Part shown: one piece after another, positions 38,892 to 47,965 of the stretch
Position numbering within the stretch: the first letter of the stretch is position 1
Layout of the letters: every line of letters starts with the position of its first letter
Assembly: GCA_026874595.1 (NCBI GenBank)
Contig: JAPPUL010000068.1
Coordinates: 573,001-637,000 of the forward strand
Source of the DNA: Sipunculus nudus
Taxonomy: Eukaryota; Annelida; Sipuncula; Golfingiida; Sipunculidae
Direction: 5' to 3'
Length of the DNA stretch: 64,000 nucleotides
Notes under the pieces: generated by a model
The model's database searches: none
The model's input: the letters and a program-made list of their open reading frames with translations, nothing else
What the model was told of the DNA's origin: nothing
Translations under genes and position numbers: made by a program

Positions 38892-39590
38892 TTAAAACCT
38901 TACTATTGGATTTGTTAGCTTATAGGTTTTATCTCGTATCTCCATAAGCTCCTTTATCTCTTCAGATGTAAGCTCACGTACATTCCCTAGTAGCTTTGCA
39001 TGTAATATTATCCAGGCCGCATGCTCCATCTGTTCAAGCTTATTATATGCCTCCTCAACACTCTTCCCTACCGTTATACTACCATGTTTATCCATCAAAA
39101 GTGCATCCGTCCCTTTTATTGCTTCTCCTATCGCATTTGCAAGCTTAAGAGTTGAGGGCGCTTTGTAAGCTATATTTGGCACCTTGCCAAGCATTACTGT
39201 TAGCTCCGGGATTATACTCTCGTTTAGTCCTGAATTACTTAAATTTAGCGCTAGGCAGCTCTTTGGATGCCCATGTACTACTGCATGTACGTCTTTTCTC
39301 GATTTGTATATCCCAAGATGCATATTAAGCTCGCTTGTTGCTTTTAACTCCCTCTTAAATCCATTTCGCCTACCAGCGCGTATTACTTCGCCGCTTAAGC
39401 TAACCTCTACTATATTAGACCTTCTAATATATCCTTTACTTACTCCTGATGGCGTTGTATATACTATATCTCCTTCCTTATATGAAACATTCCCTTCCGT
39501 TCCTGATACAAGCCCTTTCTCATACAATCTCTTGCATATATTTACTATCTGCTCTTGTGCTTTAAATCTATTAAAAAGACCTTTTAACAT
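38892..39590 (-). CDS. Class II (AraD/FucA-like) aldolase-epimerase family protein
   Basis: 232 residues. The family motif GTEGNVSYKEG lies at about 30-40. The zinc-ligand pair HGH (VVHGHPKSCLAL, about 104-115) and a later histidine near LEQMEHAAWI match L-fuculose-phosphate aldolase and relatives. Substrate (fuculose-1-P, ribulose-5-P, methylthioribulose-1-P or another) cannot be told from sequence and no sugar pathway is adjacent. Confidence 0.82.
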   Translation of the reverse strand: MLKGLFNRFKAQEQIVNICKRLYEKGLVSGTEGNVSYKEGDIVYTTPSGVSKGYIRRSNIVEVSLSGEVIRAGRRNGFKRELKATSELNMHLGIYKSRKDVHAVVHGHPKSCLALNLSNSGLNESIIPELTVMLGKVPNIAYKAPSTLKLANAIGEAIKGTDALLMDKHGSITVGKSVEEAYNKLEQMEHAAWIILHAKLLGNVRELTSEEIKELMEIRDKTYKLTNPIVRF

Positions 39591-39913
39591 ATATTAATTT
39601 ATACTCTCTTTTATATTCTCTTTTTTTTGCTTAACTATAAACATTCATTTGTAAAAGTAAAAGTATTATTCCTTTTTTTTATCACCTTTTTTTATTACTT
39701 CGCTCTTTTAATCAGCCATACTTATTAATTTTATTTGCACTTTTTTTATTTTTTTATTATATATTTTTATAGTTTTATTTCCGTACGCTCTAATATGTTG
39801 GAACATTTGTTCTGCTTACATCAGGGAAAGGATATATAGAAAATTGTTTGCTTTTCCGCATTTTTACTTACTTTATATTTTAGCATATTATTGTATACGC
39901 AAGGTGGGTTCAA
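39591..39913. other. 323-bp T-rich region upstream of rpsT
   Basis: No gene seen. Long T-runs occupy about 39620-39780. A perfect 12-base palindrome of the form GAAC-N4-GTTC lies at 39801-39812, about 100 bases upstream of rpsT. Confidence 0.5.
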
Positions 39914-40189
39914 GTGGCACATTCTATTTCAGCTAGAAAAAGAGTTCGTCAGAATATTAAAAGACGTGCTAAAAACAGAGCAGTTCGTGCTGAGGTTAAA
40001 ACATCAGCTAGAAAGGTAGCTCTTGCTATCAAAAATCAGGAAGGTAACGTTATTGAGCTTTATAAAAACTATGTTTCTCGTTTGGATAAGGCTTTGAAAA
40101 AGGGAGTTTTACACAAAAATTATGTCGGTAGAAAAAAGTCTCGGGTTCTTAAAAAAATTAATCTAAGTGTTAGCGGTACAGACAAGTGA
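39914..40189 (+). CDS. rpsT: 30S ribosomal protein S20
   Basis: Small basic ribosomal protein that binds 16S rRNA. MAHSISARKRVRQN is the canonical N-terminus and 91 residues is a typical length. It starts with GTG after an AAGGTGGG site. Its stop overlaps the next start as GTGA. Confidence 0.96.
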   Translation: MAHSISARKRVRQNIKRRAKNRAVRAEVKTSARKVALAIKNQEGNVIELYKNYVSRLDKALKKGVLHKNYVGRKKSRVLKKINLSVSGTDK

Positions 40190-40458
40190 CCAAAATGGCC
40201 ATTGTCGATGAGATACGTAAGAAAACGGGTCTTACTAAAAAAGATGTAACTAGAATCGTTGACTCTTTTTTCCATACCATTAAAGAGGGTCTTTCTAATC
40301 ATGAGCATATTGAGATTAGAGGATTTGGTACCTTTAGTATGAAAAAGAGAAACGCTCGCATTGCAAGAAATCCCAAGACTAATCAGATTATTAATGTCCC
40401 CGAGCACTATCGGCCTTACTTTAAGGCTGGGAAGTCTTTGAAGGCTCGTTGCCATTAA
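40186..40458 (+). CDS. HU/IHF-family DNA-binding protein
   Basis: 90-residue DNA-bending protein. The DNA-binding arm NARIARNPKTNQIINVP and the following FKAGKSLK are family signatures. The GTG start overlapping the rpsT stop gives MTKMAIVDEI, close to the usual MTKADLV start, so it is preferred to the internal ATG at 40195. The overlap implies translational coupling with S20. Sequence alone does not settle HU versus an IHF subunit; the RNPKT form leans to IHF. Confidence 0.92.
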   Translation: MTKMAIVDEIRKKTGLTKKDVTRIVDSFFHTIKEGLSNHEHIEIRGFGTFSMKKRNARIARNPKTNQIINVPEHYRPYFKAGKSLKARCH

Positions 40459-40507
40459 TATAAAATTCTAAAATTTCTGACGTTTTAAAAACAACATATA
40501 CGTACTG

Positions 40508-41725
40508 CTATTTTAGTAGTACATATATGTTACCTTCCATCAAGTTCTTCATTGTCTTTGGATGCAGGAATAGTCGCATGCTGTCTTCTTTTCCAAGTAC
40601 TATGTTACTTCCGTTTATTCCAACTACTTTATCTGCCACCACGTACAAGGGATTTACTCCTGCTCGCTCAACTTTATACATCAAAAACTTATCCTTTGTA
40701 TAATTTATAAACTTTACACTCCCTCTCTTTTTAAGTTTTAATAGGTTCTTAAAATATATTTTATGCCCCTCACTATCGTATATTGATGGGAATAAGGCCG
40801 GTTCGCCATTTACTACCTTACGGCTTGATTTTGAACGCCTGTATAAATTATCTATTATACTTGCGTAATATCTATCATTAGGTCTTAAGCTCATCAATAG
40901 CGACTTGTCTTCTAAGGTAAGCACGTCTTTTGATATTAGCCTCTTACGTATATTATCATACCATACCTTGTTTGACAAGCCAGTCGGTATCTTAAGGCTT
41001 CCTTCTAGGAAATAAAGCCTCTCGTATGTCTTTAGTACATACCTATAGGACTGCCTTAAATCTATTATTAGTGATGTGTAGATTATTTGCTCATGTGGCT
41101 CCTTTTTATAAACATCATCTGCCCTCTCCTCTACATTGTCATCAAGACGATATATTAAACCCTCAAGCCCCCTTTTACCGCGTAGTGAATATTTTAATGC
41201 CACTATCACTTTGTTTGGACTTTTGAATACTGTCGGTAATATAACTATGTTTTTATCTATCTCGGATAAAAATAGCGTCTTGAACGCTTTGCTCTTTGCA
41301 TAATAGTCTCTTGTATAATTTGTTCCATCTATTCTTGTTGCAAGTATTATATTTAACAGGTTTGTCTTTGCTGTTTGGATTAACTTGCTTTGGGCTTCGT
41401 TTCTTTGTCTTACTGAGGCAAATATACTCGGTATGTCTTCGTAGCTTACTCCTTCAAGATCGTTTTCTGTTGCGTAACCTATACAGCTCCCTTCTGTCCA
41501 GTTTATAAAACCTTTTTCAAAATATTCTATCTTTGAATCCTTATCTACTCCAAAATATTCTATTACATCATCTTGCTCCCCCATACCACCAGCCACACCT
41601 ACAACTGCATCTTCTGCTCCCAAAAAACCACTAAACAACGTAATCAGTAATATTAAATATATTCCTTCTTTTAATACATAATACTTGCTTTTTACCCTAT
41701 TTAATATCTTTAATATCTTTAACAT
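40508..41725 (-). CDS. Secreted protein with LPP20-like N-terminal region, function unknown
   Basis: 405 residues with a signal peptide (about 20-37). After it, FINWTEGSCIGYATE followed by a helix of the type RNEAQSKLIQTAKTNLLNII resembles the N-terminal layout of LPP20/FlgP-like secreted proteins. The remaining 250 residues are not recognised; they contain several beta-rich stretches. It is followed on the same strand by nothing close, and trpF lies 8 bases upstream. Confidence 0.55.
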   Translation of the reverse strand: MLKILKILNRVKSKYYVLKEGIYLILLITLFSGFLGAEDAVVGVAGGMGEQDDVIEYFGVDKDSKIEYFEKGFINWTEGSCIGYATENDLEGVSYEDIPSIFASVRQRNEAQSKLIQTAKTNLLNIILATRIDGTNYTRDYYAKSKAFKTLFLSEIDKNIVILPTVFKSPNKVIVALKYSLRGKRGLEGLIYRLDDNVEERADDVYKKEPHEQIIYTSLIIDLRQSYRYVLKTYERLYFLEGSLKIPTGLSNKVWYDNIRKRLISKDVLTLEDKSLLMSLRPNDRYYASIIDNLYRRSKSSRKVVNGEPALFPSIYDSEGHKIYFKNLLKLKKRGSVKFINYTKDKFLMYKVERAGVNPLYVVADKVVGINGSNIVLGKEDSMRLFLHPKTMKNLMEGNIYVLLK

Positions 41726-41733
41726 TTTATATC

Positions 41734-42405
41734 TTAATACCCCTTTCTAACTTCTTTTATAAACTCATAAAGCTTCTTTATATCCTTTCTACCACGAGCA
41801 AGCTCAACCCCTGATGATACGTCTACTCCATAAGGTTTTACCTTCTTTATTGCATCAGATACATTGCCCGGATTAAGTCCTCCCGCAAGTATTATCTTAC
41901 TACCTCCCTCAAGCAGCCCTTTACCATATACTCCAAGTTCCCAATCAAAGCATGCCCCTGTACCACCAGAACTCTCTCCTCCCTCACCCCCGTTAAAACC
42001 ATTTCTTACTAAGCCTGTGTCTAATAAAAAATAGCTAAGCCGTTTATAATCTAATAGACGCTCTACAGACTCTCGCCCGCTTACTAGTATCGTCTTTACT
42101 ACTTTATACTTTTTTGCATAACTTATACAAAAATCCTCACTCTCATCTCCATGAAACTGTATCGTGTCAAAAAGACCTACGTACTCAAGTATCTCATCTA
42201 GCTTTTCCTTACTCATGTCTTGTACCACTAACACTCGTCCAACATATGGAGGAAGCCCCTCTAATAACTCCTTTGCTGCCTCTTTACTCACTTGACGAGG
42301 ACTTTTACACATTATTAATCCTAGTGCATCCGCTCCCGCTTCTATTGCTTTTTTTGCATCCTCTTTATTCGTTATCCCGCATATCTTGCATCTTACATAA
42401 TTCAC
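41734..42405 (-). CDS. trpF: Phosphoribosylanthranilate isomerase TrpF
   Basis: Isomerises phosphoribosylanthranilate in tryptophan synthesis, a TIM barrel. The start VRCKICGITN with catalytic cysteine, TIQFHGDE, and ILAGGLNPGNV and GVDVSSGVE near the end are family motifs. The frame is open upstream to an ATG at 42504, but that would add a 33-residue low-complexity Asn/Lys stretch and leave 20 bases to the divergent rsmH start. The GTG at 42405 fits the family start better, though its ribosome site is poor. A glycine-rich insertion (GGEGGESSGGTG) follows NGF. No other trp gene is nearby. Confidence 0.88.
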   Translation of the reverse strand: MNYVRCKICGITNKEDAKKAIEAGADALGLIMCKSPRQVSKEAAKELLEGLPPYVGRVLVVQDMSKEKLDEILEYVGLFDTIQFHGDESEDFCISYAKKYKVVKTILVSGRESVERLLDYKRLSYFLLDTGLVRNGFNGGEGGESSGGTGACFDWELGVYGKGLLEGGSKIILAGGLNPGNVSDAIKKVKPYGVDVSSGVELARGRKDIKKLYEFIKEVRKGY

Positions 42406-42524
42406 ATCTTTTCTTATCGGTTTGTAAGCTAATATGATTAGTTTGCCATTTTCTCCTTTGTTATTATTCTTTATTTGCTTAAGATTATTATTTTTTTTTA
42501 TCATCTTTTTAACATCTTTTTAAT

Positions 42525-43676
42525 ATGTATTTTCACAAACCTATTTTAGCTTGCGAAATTAAAAACGCTTTTTCTAATAATCCAATTTATCCCATAAGAA
42601 AATCAAAAAACATTAATAACAAAACTATTTTCGACTGTACCGCCGGCGAGGGCGGACATAGCGCTTTCCTACTACCTTTTATTAAAAATTCAAACCTTAT
42701 TCTTTTAGATAGAGATGAAAATATCCTAAAGCACGCCAAAAAACGCATCCTTCACAAAAATAATGCCCTTCTATTCATAAACCAGGATTATCATAAAAAC
42801 TTAAATAAATTATATTTCTATAACAAAAACTTCTCCTCCATAAAAAACATTATTAAAAATACCATTAAAAATACCATTACAGAAAATCCTTACCCTGATA
42901 AGGAGCCTCATAAACCATGTGTTGACTATTTCCTCTTTGACCTTGGTATTTCTATGTTTCATTATAAAATGGATACTCGGGGTTTTAGCTTTAATGATAC
43001 AAGTAGTCTTGATATGCGTCTTGACACCCAACTTGATCCGTATGATATAACTAAAAAACAAAACCAAAATGCTTATGATATTATAAACTCATATAGTCAA
43101 GAGAATATTATTCGCATTTTAAAGGAATTTGCTGATGAGGATAAGGCTTTTTTTATTTCACGTGAGATTATAAAAAGAAGAGCCATTAAAAAGATAGAGT
43201 CTGCCTATGAACTTGCAAATATAGTAAGCCATGCCAAAAGACAAAAAAGACACATAAAAACACATCCTGCAACCAAAACCTTCCAAGCACTTAGAATATA
43301 CGTAAACCAAGAGTTTTATCATATAGAACGCGGGCTTATTGATGCTATTTATTATCTTAAAGAAGGAGGACGCATAGCAATTTTAACGTTCCATTCACTA
43401 GAAGATAGAATAGTCAAAAACATACTAAAGTATTTCGAGCTTTCTTGCATATGTCCGATAACAAACGTATGCCAATGTCTTGGTCGTGCAACTCTAAAAC
43501 GAGTAAATAAGAAGGTGATAAGACCAGGTGAAGATGAAAAGGCATTAAATCCAGCATCAAGGAGCACAAAGTTACGGGTTGTAGAAAAAGTATACGAAGA
43601 GCAAGATCCGTTTAAAAAGGAATATTTATTTCAAAATGCAAAAAAAGTGCTTTACAAGGATTACAGTTTTAAGTAA
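42525..43676 (+). CDS. rsmH: 16S rRNA m4C1402 methyltransferase RsmH (MraW)
   Basis: SAM-dependent methyltransferase and usual first gene of dcw clusters. The motifs DCTAGEGGHS (SAM site, about 37-46), FLFDLGIS, DTRGFSF and LTFHSLEDRIVK are present. At 383 residues it is about 70 longer than most; the excess lies at about 85-140, including a doubled KNTI segment from a short in-frame repeat. It diverges from trpF and begins the proximal dcw half. Confidence 0.94.
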   Translation: MYFHKPILACEIKNAFSNNPIYPIRKSKNINNKTIFDCTAGEGGHSAFLLPFIKNSNLILLDRDENILKHAKKRILHKNNALLFINQDYHKNLNKLYFYNKNFSSIKNIIKNTIKNTITENPYPDKEPHKPCVDYFLFDLGISMFHYKMDTRGFSFNDTSSLDMRLDTQLDPYDITKKQNQNAYDIINSYSQENIIRILKEFADEDKAFFISREIIKRRAIKKIESAYELANIVSHAKRQKRHIKTHPATKTFQALRIYVNQEFYHIERGLIDAIYYLKEGGRIAILTFHSLEDRIVKNILKYFELSCICPITNVCQCLGRATLKRVNKKVIRPGEDEKALNPASRSTKLRVVEKVYEEQDPFKKEYLFQNAKKVLYKDYSFK

Positions 43677-43741
43677 GCAATAGAGTGTCTAATATAGAGT
43701 TTATAATTTACAAAGCATCTGCTAAAGAGTATTTTAAAATG

Positions 43742-43786
43742 GATAGTCAAAAGATGCTAAAAAGATAGTCAAAAGATGCTAAAAAG
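43742..43786 (+). repeat. 22-bp duplicated start region of ftsL
   Basis: GATAGTCAAAAGATGCTAAAAA occurs twice in tandem. The upstream copy gives a four-codon ORF, MLKR then TAG, at 43754-43768. The downstream copy is the ftsL start (ATG at 43776). Confidence 0.85.
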
Positions 43787-44213
43787 AGCAAACAAAAGAA
43801 AAAGCAAAAGGATTATGCCTAAAGATGGAAAAATGGATGGTAAGAGGAAACATTTCATAGCCCGTATAACTTTGCTAATAGTACTACTTACGACCCTGGT
43901 ATCATTTTTGATGTGGCAAAATATAAAAGGCCTTAGTCTAAATAAAGAATTAAATGTAGCAAAGAACCAACAACTTAAACTACAAAAGGAATATTACAAA
44001 AACAAAGTAGACTACGAACGGCTTAGGAAAAAGGAAAGCGTAGTAAAGAATGCAAAAAAGCTACTTAAGATGGAAAAGACAAAAAGAAGTGATTTTAAAC
44101 TAAGCGGTCTTAAAGATAAAGAGAAACTAATAGAAGAATTAATAAACAATGAAGGGGCAAAAGAAGGGGCAAAAGAAGGGGCAAAAGAAGGGATAAATGA
44201 AGATAAGAAATAA
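43776..44213 (+). CDS. ftsL: Cell division protein FtsL-like
   Basis: Small bitopic divisome protein: basic N-terminus, one membrane helix (about 29-48) and a heptad-like coil (about 55-95). Sequence is poorly conserved in this family, so the call relies on topology and position between rsmH and murE. The tail holds four GAKE units from a 12-bp repeat (about 44155-44195). The start region is duplicated just upstream. ftsI, normally next, is missing. Confidence 0.75.
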   Translation: MLKRANKRKSKRIMPKDGKMDGKRKHFIARITLLIVLLTTLVSFLMWQNIKGLSLNKELNVAKNQQLKLQKEYYKNKVDYERLRKKESVVKNAKKLLKMEKTKRSDFKLSGLKDKEKLIEELINNEGAKEGAKEGAKEGINEDKK

Positions 44214-44245
44214 AACTAAAAAGAGAGGTTTTGTATAAGGTTATA

Positions 44246-45847
44246 ATGAAGCGGCTTTATGAAGTACTAAGTGTTCTAAACGATGCTAAAAACGATATTA
44301 ACAAAGCTAATAATACTAAAGATATATTTTGCAAGAAGATTCTAAATTCATCTTCTAAAGGATGTTTAGACATAGCTGTAAGAGGGATAGAACAAGATTC
44401 AAGAAGGGTTAAGGAAGGGTATATATTTGTAGCGATAAGAGGCTATAGAAAAGATGGACATAAATATATAAACGATGCAATAAAGTGCGGTGCATGTTGC
44501 ATAATAGTTGACTTTAATTATGAATTAAACGAAGAAAAACTTAAATGTCTTGGAGTAGTAATAATAGTACATAAAAACCCAAAGCGAGCGCTTGCACTTA
44601 TAACAAGATATTATTATAACGATCCATCAAGCAAGCTAAAACTTATCGGGATAACAGGAACAAACGGCAAAACAACAATAACCTACATGTTAAAAAGCAT
44701 ATTCGAGACAGCAGGCAAAAAGGTAGGCGTAATAGGGACAATTTCAAACTACATATGCGGCAAGCAGATGTCCTCAGAAGTAACGACTCCAGATAGTATA
44801 TCGTTAAATAAGACGTTATCCCAAATGGTATTAGAAGGGGTAGAATACTGTTTTATGGAAGTATCATCACACGCTTTGGTACAAGAGCGTGCATACGGAC
44901 TTAATTTTGATATTGTACTTATAACGAATATAACAGAAGATCATTTTGACTATCATAAAACGATGGAAGAATATTACAAAGCAAAGAAGAAAATATTTAT
45001 CTTACTAAAAGAAAGTAGTAAGAGCGTAAAACTTGCAATATATAATAAAGAGATATATAAAAGCAAAGAGCTACAAAAACATATAGAGGGGCTTGGGCTT
45101 GAGCATAGGAGTTACGGGGTTGGTGCGGGTGCAGATTACAAAGCTTATGATATAAAGAGTATGTTTGGCGACGGTAGTTTTAAGGTAGCACATAAAGCAG
45201 GAGACAAGGCAGGGGATTTAGAGGACAAGGCAAAAGATAGTGTTTTTAAAGATAGTGTTTTTATAGAAGTTTCTTTATCGGGTAAATTCAATATACAAAA
45301 TAGTCTTGGAGCCTATATAATAAGCTACTTTTTGGGTATAGGCTTAAAAGATATAAAAAGCGGGCTTAAAGCAGTTAGAGTTCCTGGCAGATTCGAGGTA
45401 ATAAAGCATACAAATGGAGCATACGTAGTAATAGATTATGCGCATACAGACGATGCCCTTAAGAATGTATTAGAGGCGATAAAGGAGCTTAGCAAAGGAC
45501 GGATAATATGCGTATTTGGGTGTGGAGGTAATAGAGACAAAAGCAAAAGGGTTTTGATGGGCAGAGTAGCAGCAAAATATAGCGATCTATCGATTATAAC
45601 AAGTGACAATCCCCGAAAAGAGGAACCGGAAGCAATAATAGAAAACATATTAAAAGCCTATAGCAAAGAAGATAATTATATAAAGATAACAAACAGATAC
45701 GAAGCAATAAAAGAAGCCCTAAAGTTATCGAAAAAGGATGATATAGTACTAATCGCGGGGAAGGGACATGAGGATTATCAAATCCTACATGACAGGGTAA
45801 TACATTTTAGTGATCGCGAGGTAGTGCTTGAGCTAAAAAGCGATTAA
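44246..45847 (+). CDS. murE: UDP-MurNAc-L-Ala-D-Glu:meso-diaminopimelate ligase MurE
   Basis: Adds the third stem-peptide residue. The ATP loop IGITGTNGKTT is at about 134-144, MEVSSHAL follows, and DNPRKEEPE is the meso-DAP selectivity motif, which fits dapF in this window. The end has IAGKGHEDYQ, as usual. The ATG at 44246 after ATAAGG is preferred to a TTG at 44231. A 15-bp in-frame repeat (KDSVF twice) lies near 45236-45265. The last 135 bases recur three times downstream. Confidence 0.95.
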   Translation: MKRLYEVLSVLNDAKNDINKANNTKDIFCKKILNSSSKGCLDIAVRGIEQDSRRVKEGYIFVAIRGYRKDGHKYINDAIKCGACCIIVDFNYELNEEKLKCLGVVIIVHKNPKRALALITRYYYNDPSSKLKLIGITGTNGKTTITYMLKSIFETAGKKVGVIGTISNYICGKQMSSEVTTPDSISLNKTLSQMVLEGVEYCFMEVSSHALVQERAYGLNFDIVLITNITEDHFDYHKTMEEYYKAKKKIFILLKESSKSVKLAIYNKEIYKSKELQKHIEGLGLEHRSYGVGAGADYKAYDIKSMFGDGSFKVAHKAGDKAGDLEDKAKDSVFKDSVFIEVSLSGKFNIQNSLGAYIISYFLGIGLKDIKSGLKAVRVPGRFEVIKHTNGAYVVIDYAHTDDALKNVLEAIKELSKGRIICVFGCGGNRDKSKRVLMGRVAAKYSDLSIITSDNPRKEEPEAIIENILKAYSKEDNYIKITNRYEAIKEALKLSKKDDIVLIAGKGHEDYQILHDRVIHFSDREVVLELKSD

Positions 45848-46380
45848 GAATTAAGCAAGTATTAAAGATAGAGTACAAATTAAAAAAAGAAGCCCTAAAG
45901 CTATCGAAAAAGGATGATATAGTACTAATCGCGGGGAAGGGACATGAGGATAATCCTACATGACAGGGTAATACATTTTAGTGATCGCGAGGTAGTGCTT
46001 GAGCTAAAAAGCGATTAAGAATTAAGCAAGTATTAAAGATAGAGTACAAATTAAAAAAAGAAGCCCTAAAGCTATCGAAAAAGGATGATATAGTACTAAT
46101 CGCGGGGAAGGGACATGAGGATAATCCTACATGACAGGGTAATACATTTTAGTGATCGCGAGGTAGTGCTTGAGCTAAAAAGCGATTAAGAATTAAGCAA
46201 GTATTAAAGATAGAGTACAAATTAAAAAAAAGAAGTCCTAAAGCTATCGAAAAAGGATGATATAGTACTAATCGCGGGGAAGGGACATGAGGATAATCCT
46301 ACATGACAGGGTAATACATTTTAGTGATCGCGAGGTAGTGCTTGAGCTAAAAAGCGATTAAGAATTAAGCAAGTATTAAG
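45713..46380 (+). repeat. Four-copy array of the murE 3' end
   Basis: The murE 3' segment and its trailer (from GAAGCCCTAAAG to the A-run) recur at 45713 (coding), 45889, 46060 and 46232, with spacings of 176, 171 and 172 bp. All three extra copies share the same 5-base deletion and the same T-to-C change, and are otherwise nearly identical to the coding copy by eye. They fill the 548-base gap before murF, which otherwise holds nothing. Confidence 0.95.
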
Positions 46381-46395
46381 TAAGAAAGGGTTTAG

Positions 46396-47865
46396 ATGGA
46401 AAGACTTCATATAAAAGAGCTTTTAAAGTTTAGTGGAGGTTGTATTTTACAACATGGAGGCTCTAAAAGAGTATATGTATATAATATAAGCACAGACAGT
46501 AGGAGTATAGGTAAGGATGAGGTATTTTTATGCCTTAAAGGAGAGAAATTTGACGGACATAACTATATATCAGAAGCAAAAAGACGTGGAGTTATAGGAG
46601 TTATAATAAAGAGATTAAAATGGAGTTTAGTAAAGCAAACAGTTTCTAAAGAGCTTTTAGTAATAGGAGTAGAAGATACATTAAAAGCCTACCAAGAGAT
46701 AGCATATAATTATTTAAAGAAGTTCAAATCTCTAATAAAGGTAGGAGTTACAGGGAGCAACGGCAAGACATCCACAAAAGAGATACTAAAAACAATACTA
46801 AGCACAAAATATAAGGTATTGGCAACAGAGGGGAATCTAAATAACCAAATAGGAGTACCAAAGACTCTATTAAGAGTAAGCAAAGAAGATGAAGTTTTAG
46901 TAATAGAGCTTGGTAGTGGCAAACGAGGAGATATAAAGAGCTTATCAAGAATACTAAATCCTGATTACAGTATAATAACAAACATATCAATAGCGCACAG
47001 TGAATTTCTAGGAGATAGTAAAGAAAAGATAAGCAAGGAAAAGATAAGCATAACAGAACATACAAAAGAAGCCCTAATCTTAAATGAAGATGATGCGAGT
47101 TTTTTATTCTTAAAGGACAAATCTAAAGTAATGGTAAAGTCTTTTTCAAGTAGGAACAGACCATTCAAGGTACTAAGTTATGATATAATGGAAGGCTACA
47201 AGTTAGAATATAATGGGCTAATATGTACTTACAAACTTTTGGGAGAACATAACCTAACTAACTTAAATTTTGGGATACTGTGCTCTTCGTTACTTGGACT
47301 TAAGGATTTAGAGATAGCGGAGGGGATAAAGAAGGTATCGGTATTGGATGGGAGTCTTAGGAATGAGATAGTCCCTGGGTACTATATGGTAATAAAGGAC
47401 TGCTACAATGCAAATCCTGGGTCTATGGAAGCGGGACTTGAGTTTTTCATAAAGTTACCGATTGCAAAGACAAAGAATTATAATAAGAAGGATTATAATA
47501 ATAATAGAGAAAAAGCTAAAGACAGGAAAGCTTTTGCTATAAAGCGGGTTGTGGTACTTGGAGACATGGAAGAACTTGGAAAAGAGAGTAAAAAGTATCA
47601 TAAGGAGCTTGGATATTTGCTTAGTCAGTATAAAAGAGAAATAAGGTATGTGTTTACGATTGGTGCTTTTGCCAAATACATAGCAGAAGGAGCGATTTTG
47701 GGAGGCTTTAATAGTTCTAATGTATTTGAGTTTGCAGATACTCAAAAGACAAAACTTTATATAAAGCTAAAAAGTATACTAAAAGCGGGTGATTATGTAT
47801 ATTTTAAGGCCTCACGCGTATTATCTTTAGAAGAGGTAGCAAACAAGCTAATCGTTACAAGTTAA
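46396..47865 (+). CDS. murF: UDP-MurNAc-tripeptide:D-alanyl-D-alanine ligase MurF
   Basis: Completes the UDP-MurNAc-pentapeptide. The ATP loop GVTGSNGKTSTKE lies at about 117-129, NNQIGVPKTLL follows, and VVVLGDMEELG with a CYNANPGS segment marks the ligase C-terminal half. The 489 residues include an in-frame KEKIS duplication (15 bp, near 47025-47055) and a lysine/asparagine-rich insertion near 360. AAGAAAGGG precedes the ATG. Confidence 0.95.
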   Translation: MERLHIKELLKFSGGCILQHGGSKRVYVYNISTDSRSIGKDEVFLCLKGEKFDGHNYISEAKRRGVIGVIIKRLKWSLVKQTVSKELLVIGVEDTLKAYQEIAYNYLKKFKSLIKVGVTGSNGKTSTKEILKTILSTKYKVLATEGNLNNQIGVPKTLLRVSKEDEVLVIELGSGKRGDIKSLSRILNPDYSIITNISIAHSEFLGDSKEKISKEKISITEHTKEALILNEDDASFLFLKDKSKVMVKSFSSRNRPFKVLSYDIMEGYKLEYNGLICTYKLLGEHNLTNLNFGILCSSLLGLKDLEIAEGIKKVSVLDGSLRNEIVPGYYMVIKDCYNANPGSMEAGLEFFIKLPIAKTKNYNKKDYNNNREKAKDRKAFAIKRVVVLGDMEELGKESKKYHKELGYLLSQYKREIRYVFTIGAFAKYIAEGAILGGFNSSNVFEFADTQKTKLYIKLKSILKAGDYVYFKASRVLSLEEVANKLIVTS

Positions 47866-47893
47866 TAATCTTATTAAATAATCTTAGTATAGA

Positions 47894-47954
47894 AGTAAAA
47901 CTTAGATAGAAGTAAAACTTAGATAAAAGTAAAACTTAGATAAAAGTAAAACTT
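47894..47954 (+). repeat. 17-bp tandem repeat, four copies, in the mraY leader
   Basis: The core AGTAAAACTT recurs at 47894, 47911, 47928 and 47945, exactly 17 bp apart, between murF and mraY. The mraY ATG follows 12 bases later. Confidence 0.85.
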
Positions 47955-47965
47955 AGAGAAAATAA

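Noticed and set aside
39799-39818. Sigma-54 promoter upstream of rpsT
   Set aside because: The GG and GC elements are 12 rather than 10 bases apart, and S20 genes are not normally sigma-54 dependent.
45713-46380. Second murE gene or CRISPR array
   Set aside because: Only the 3' end of murE recurs, all extra copies share a frame-breaking deletion, and no spacer sequence is present.
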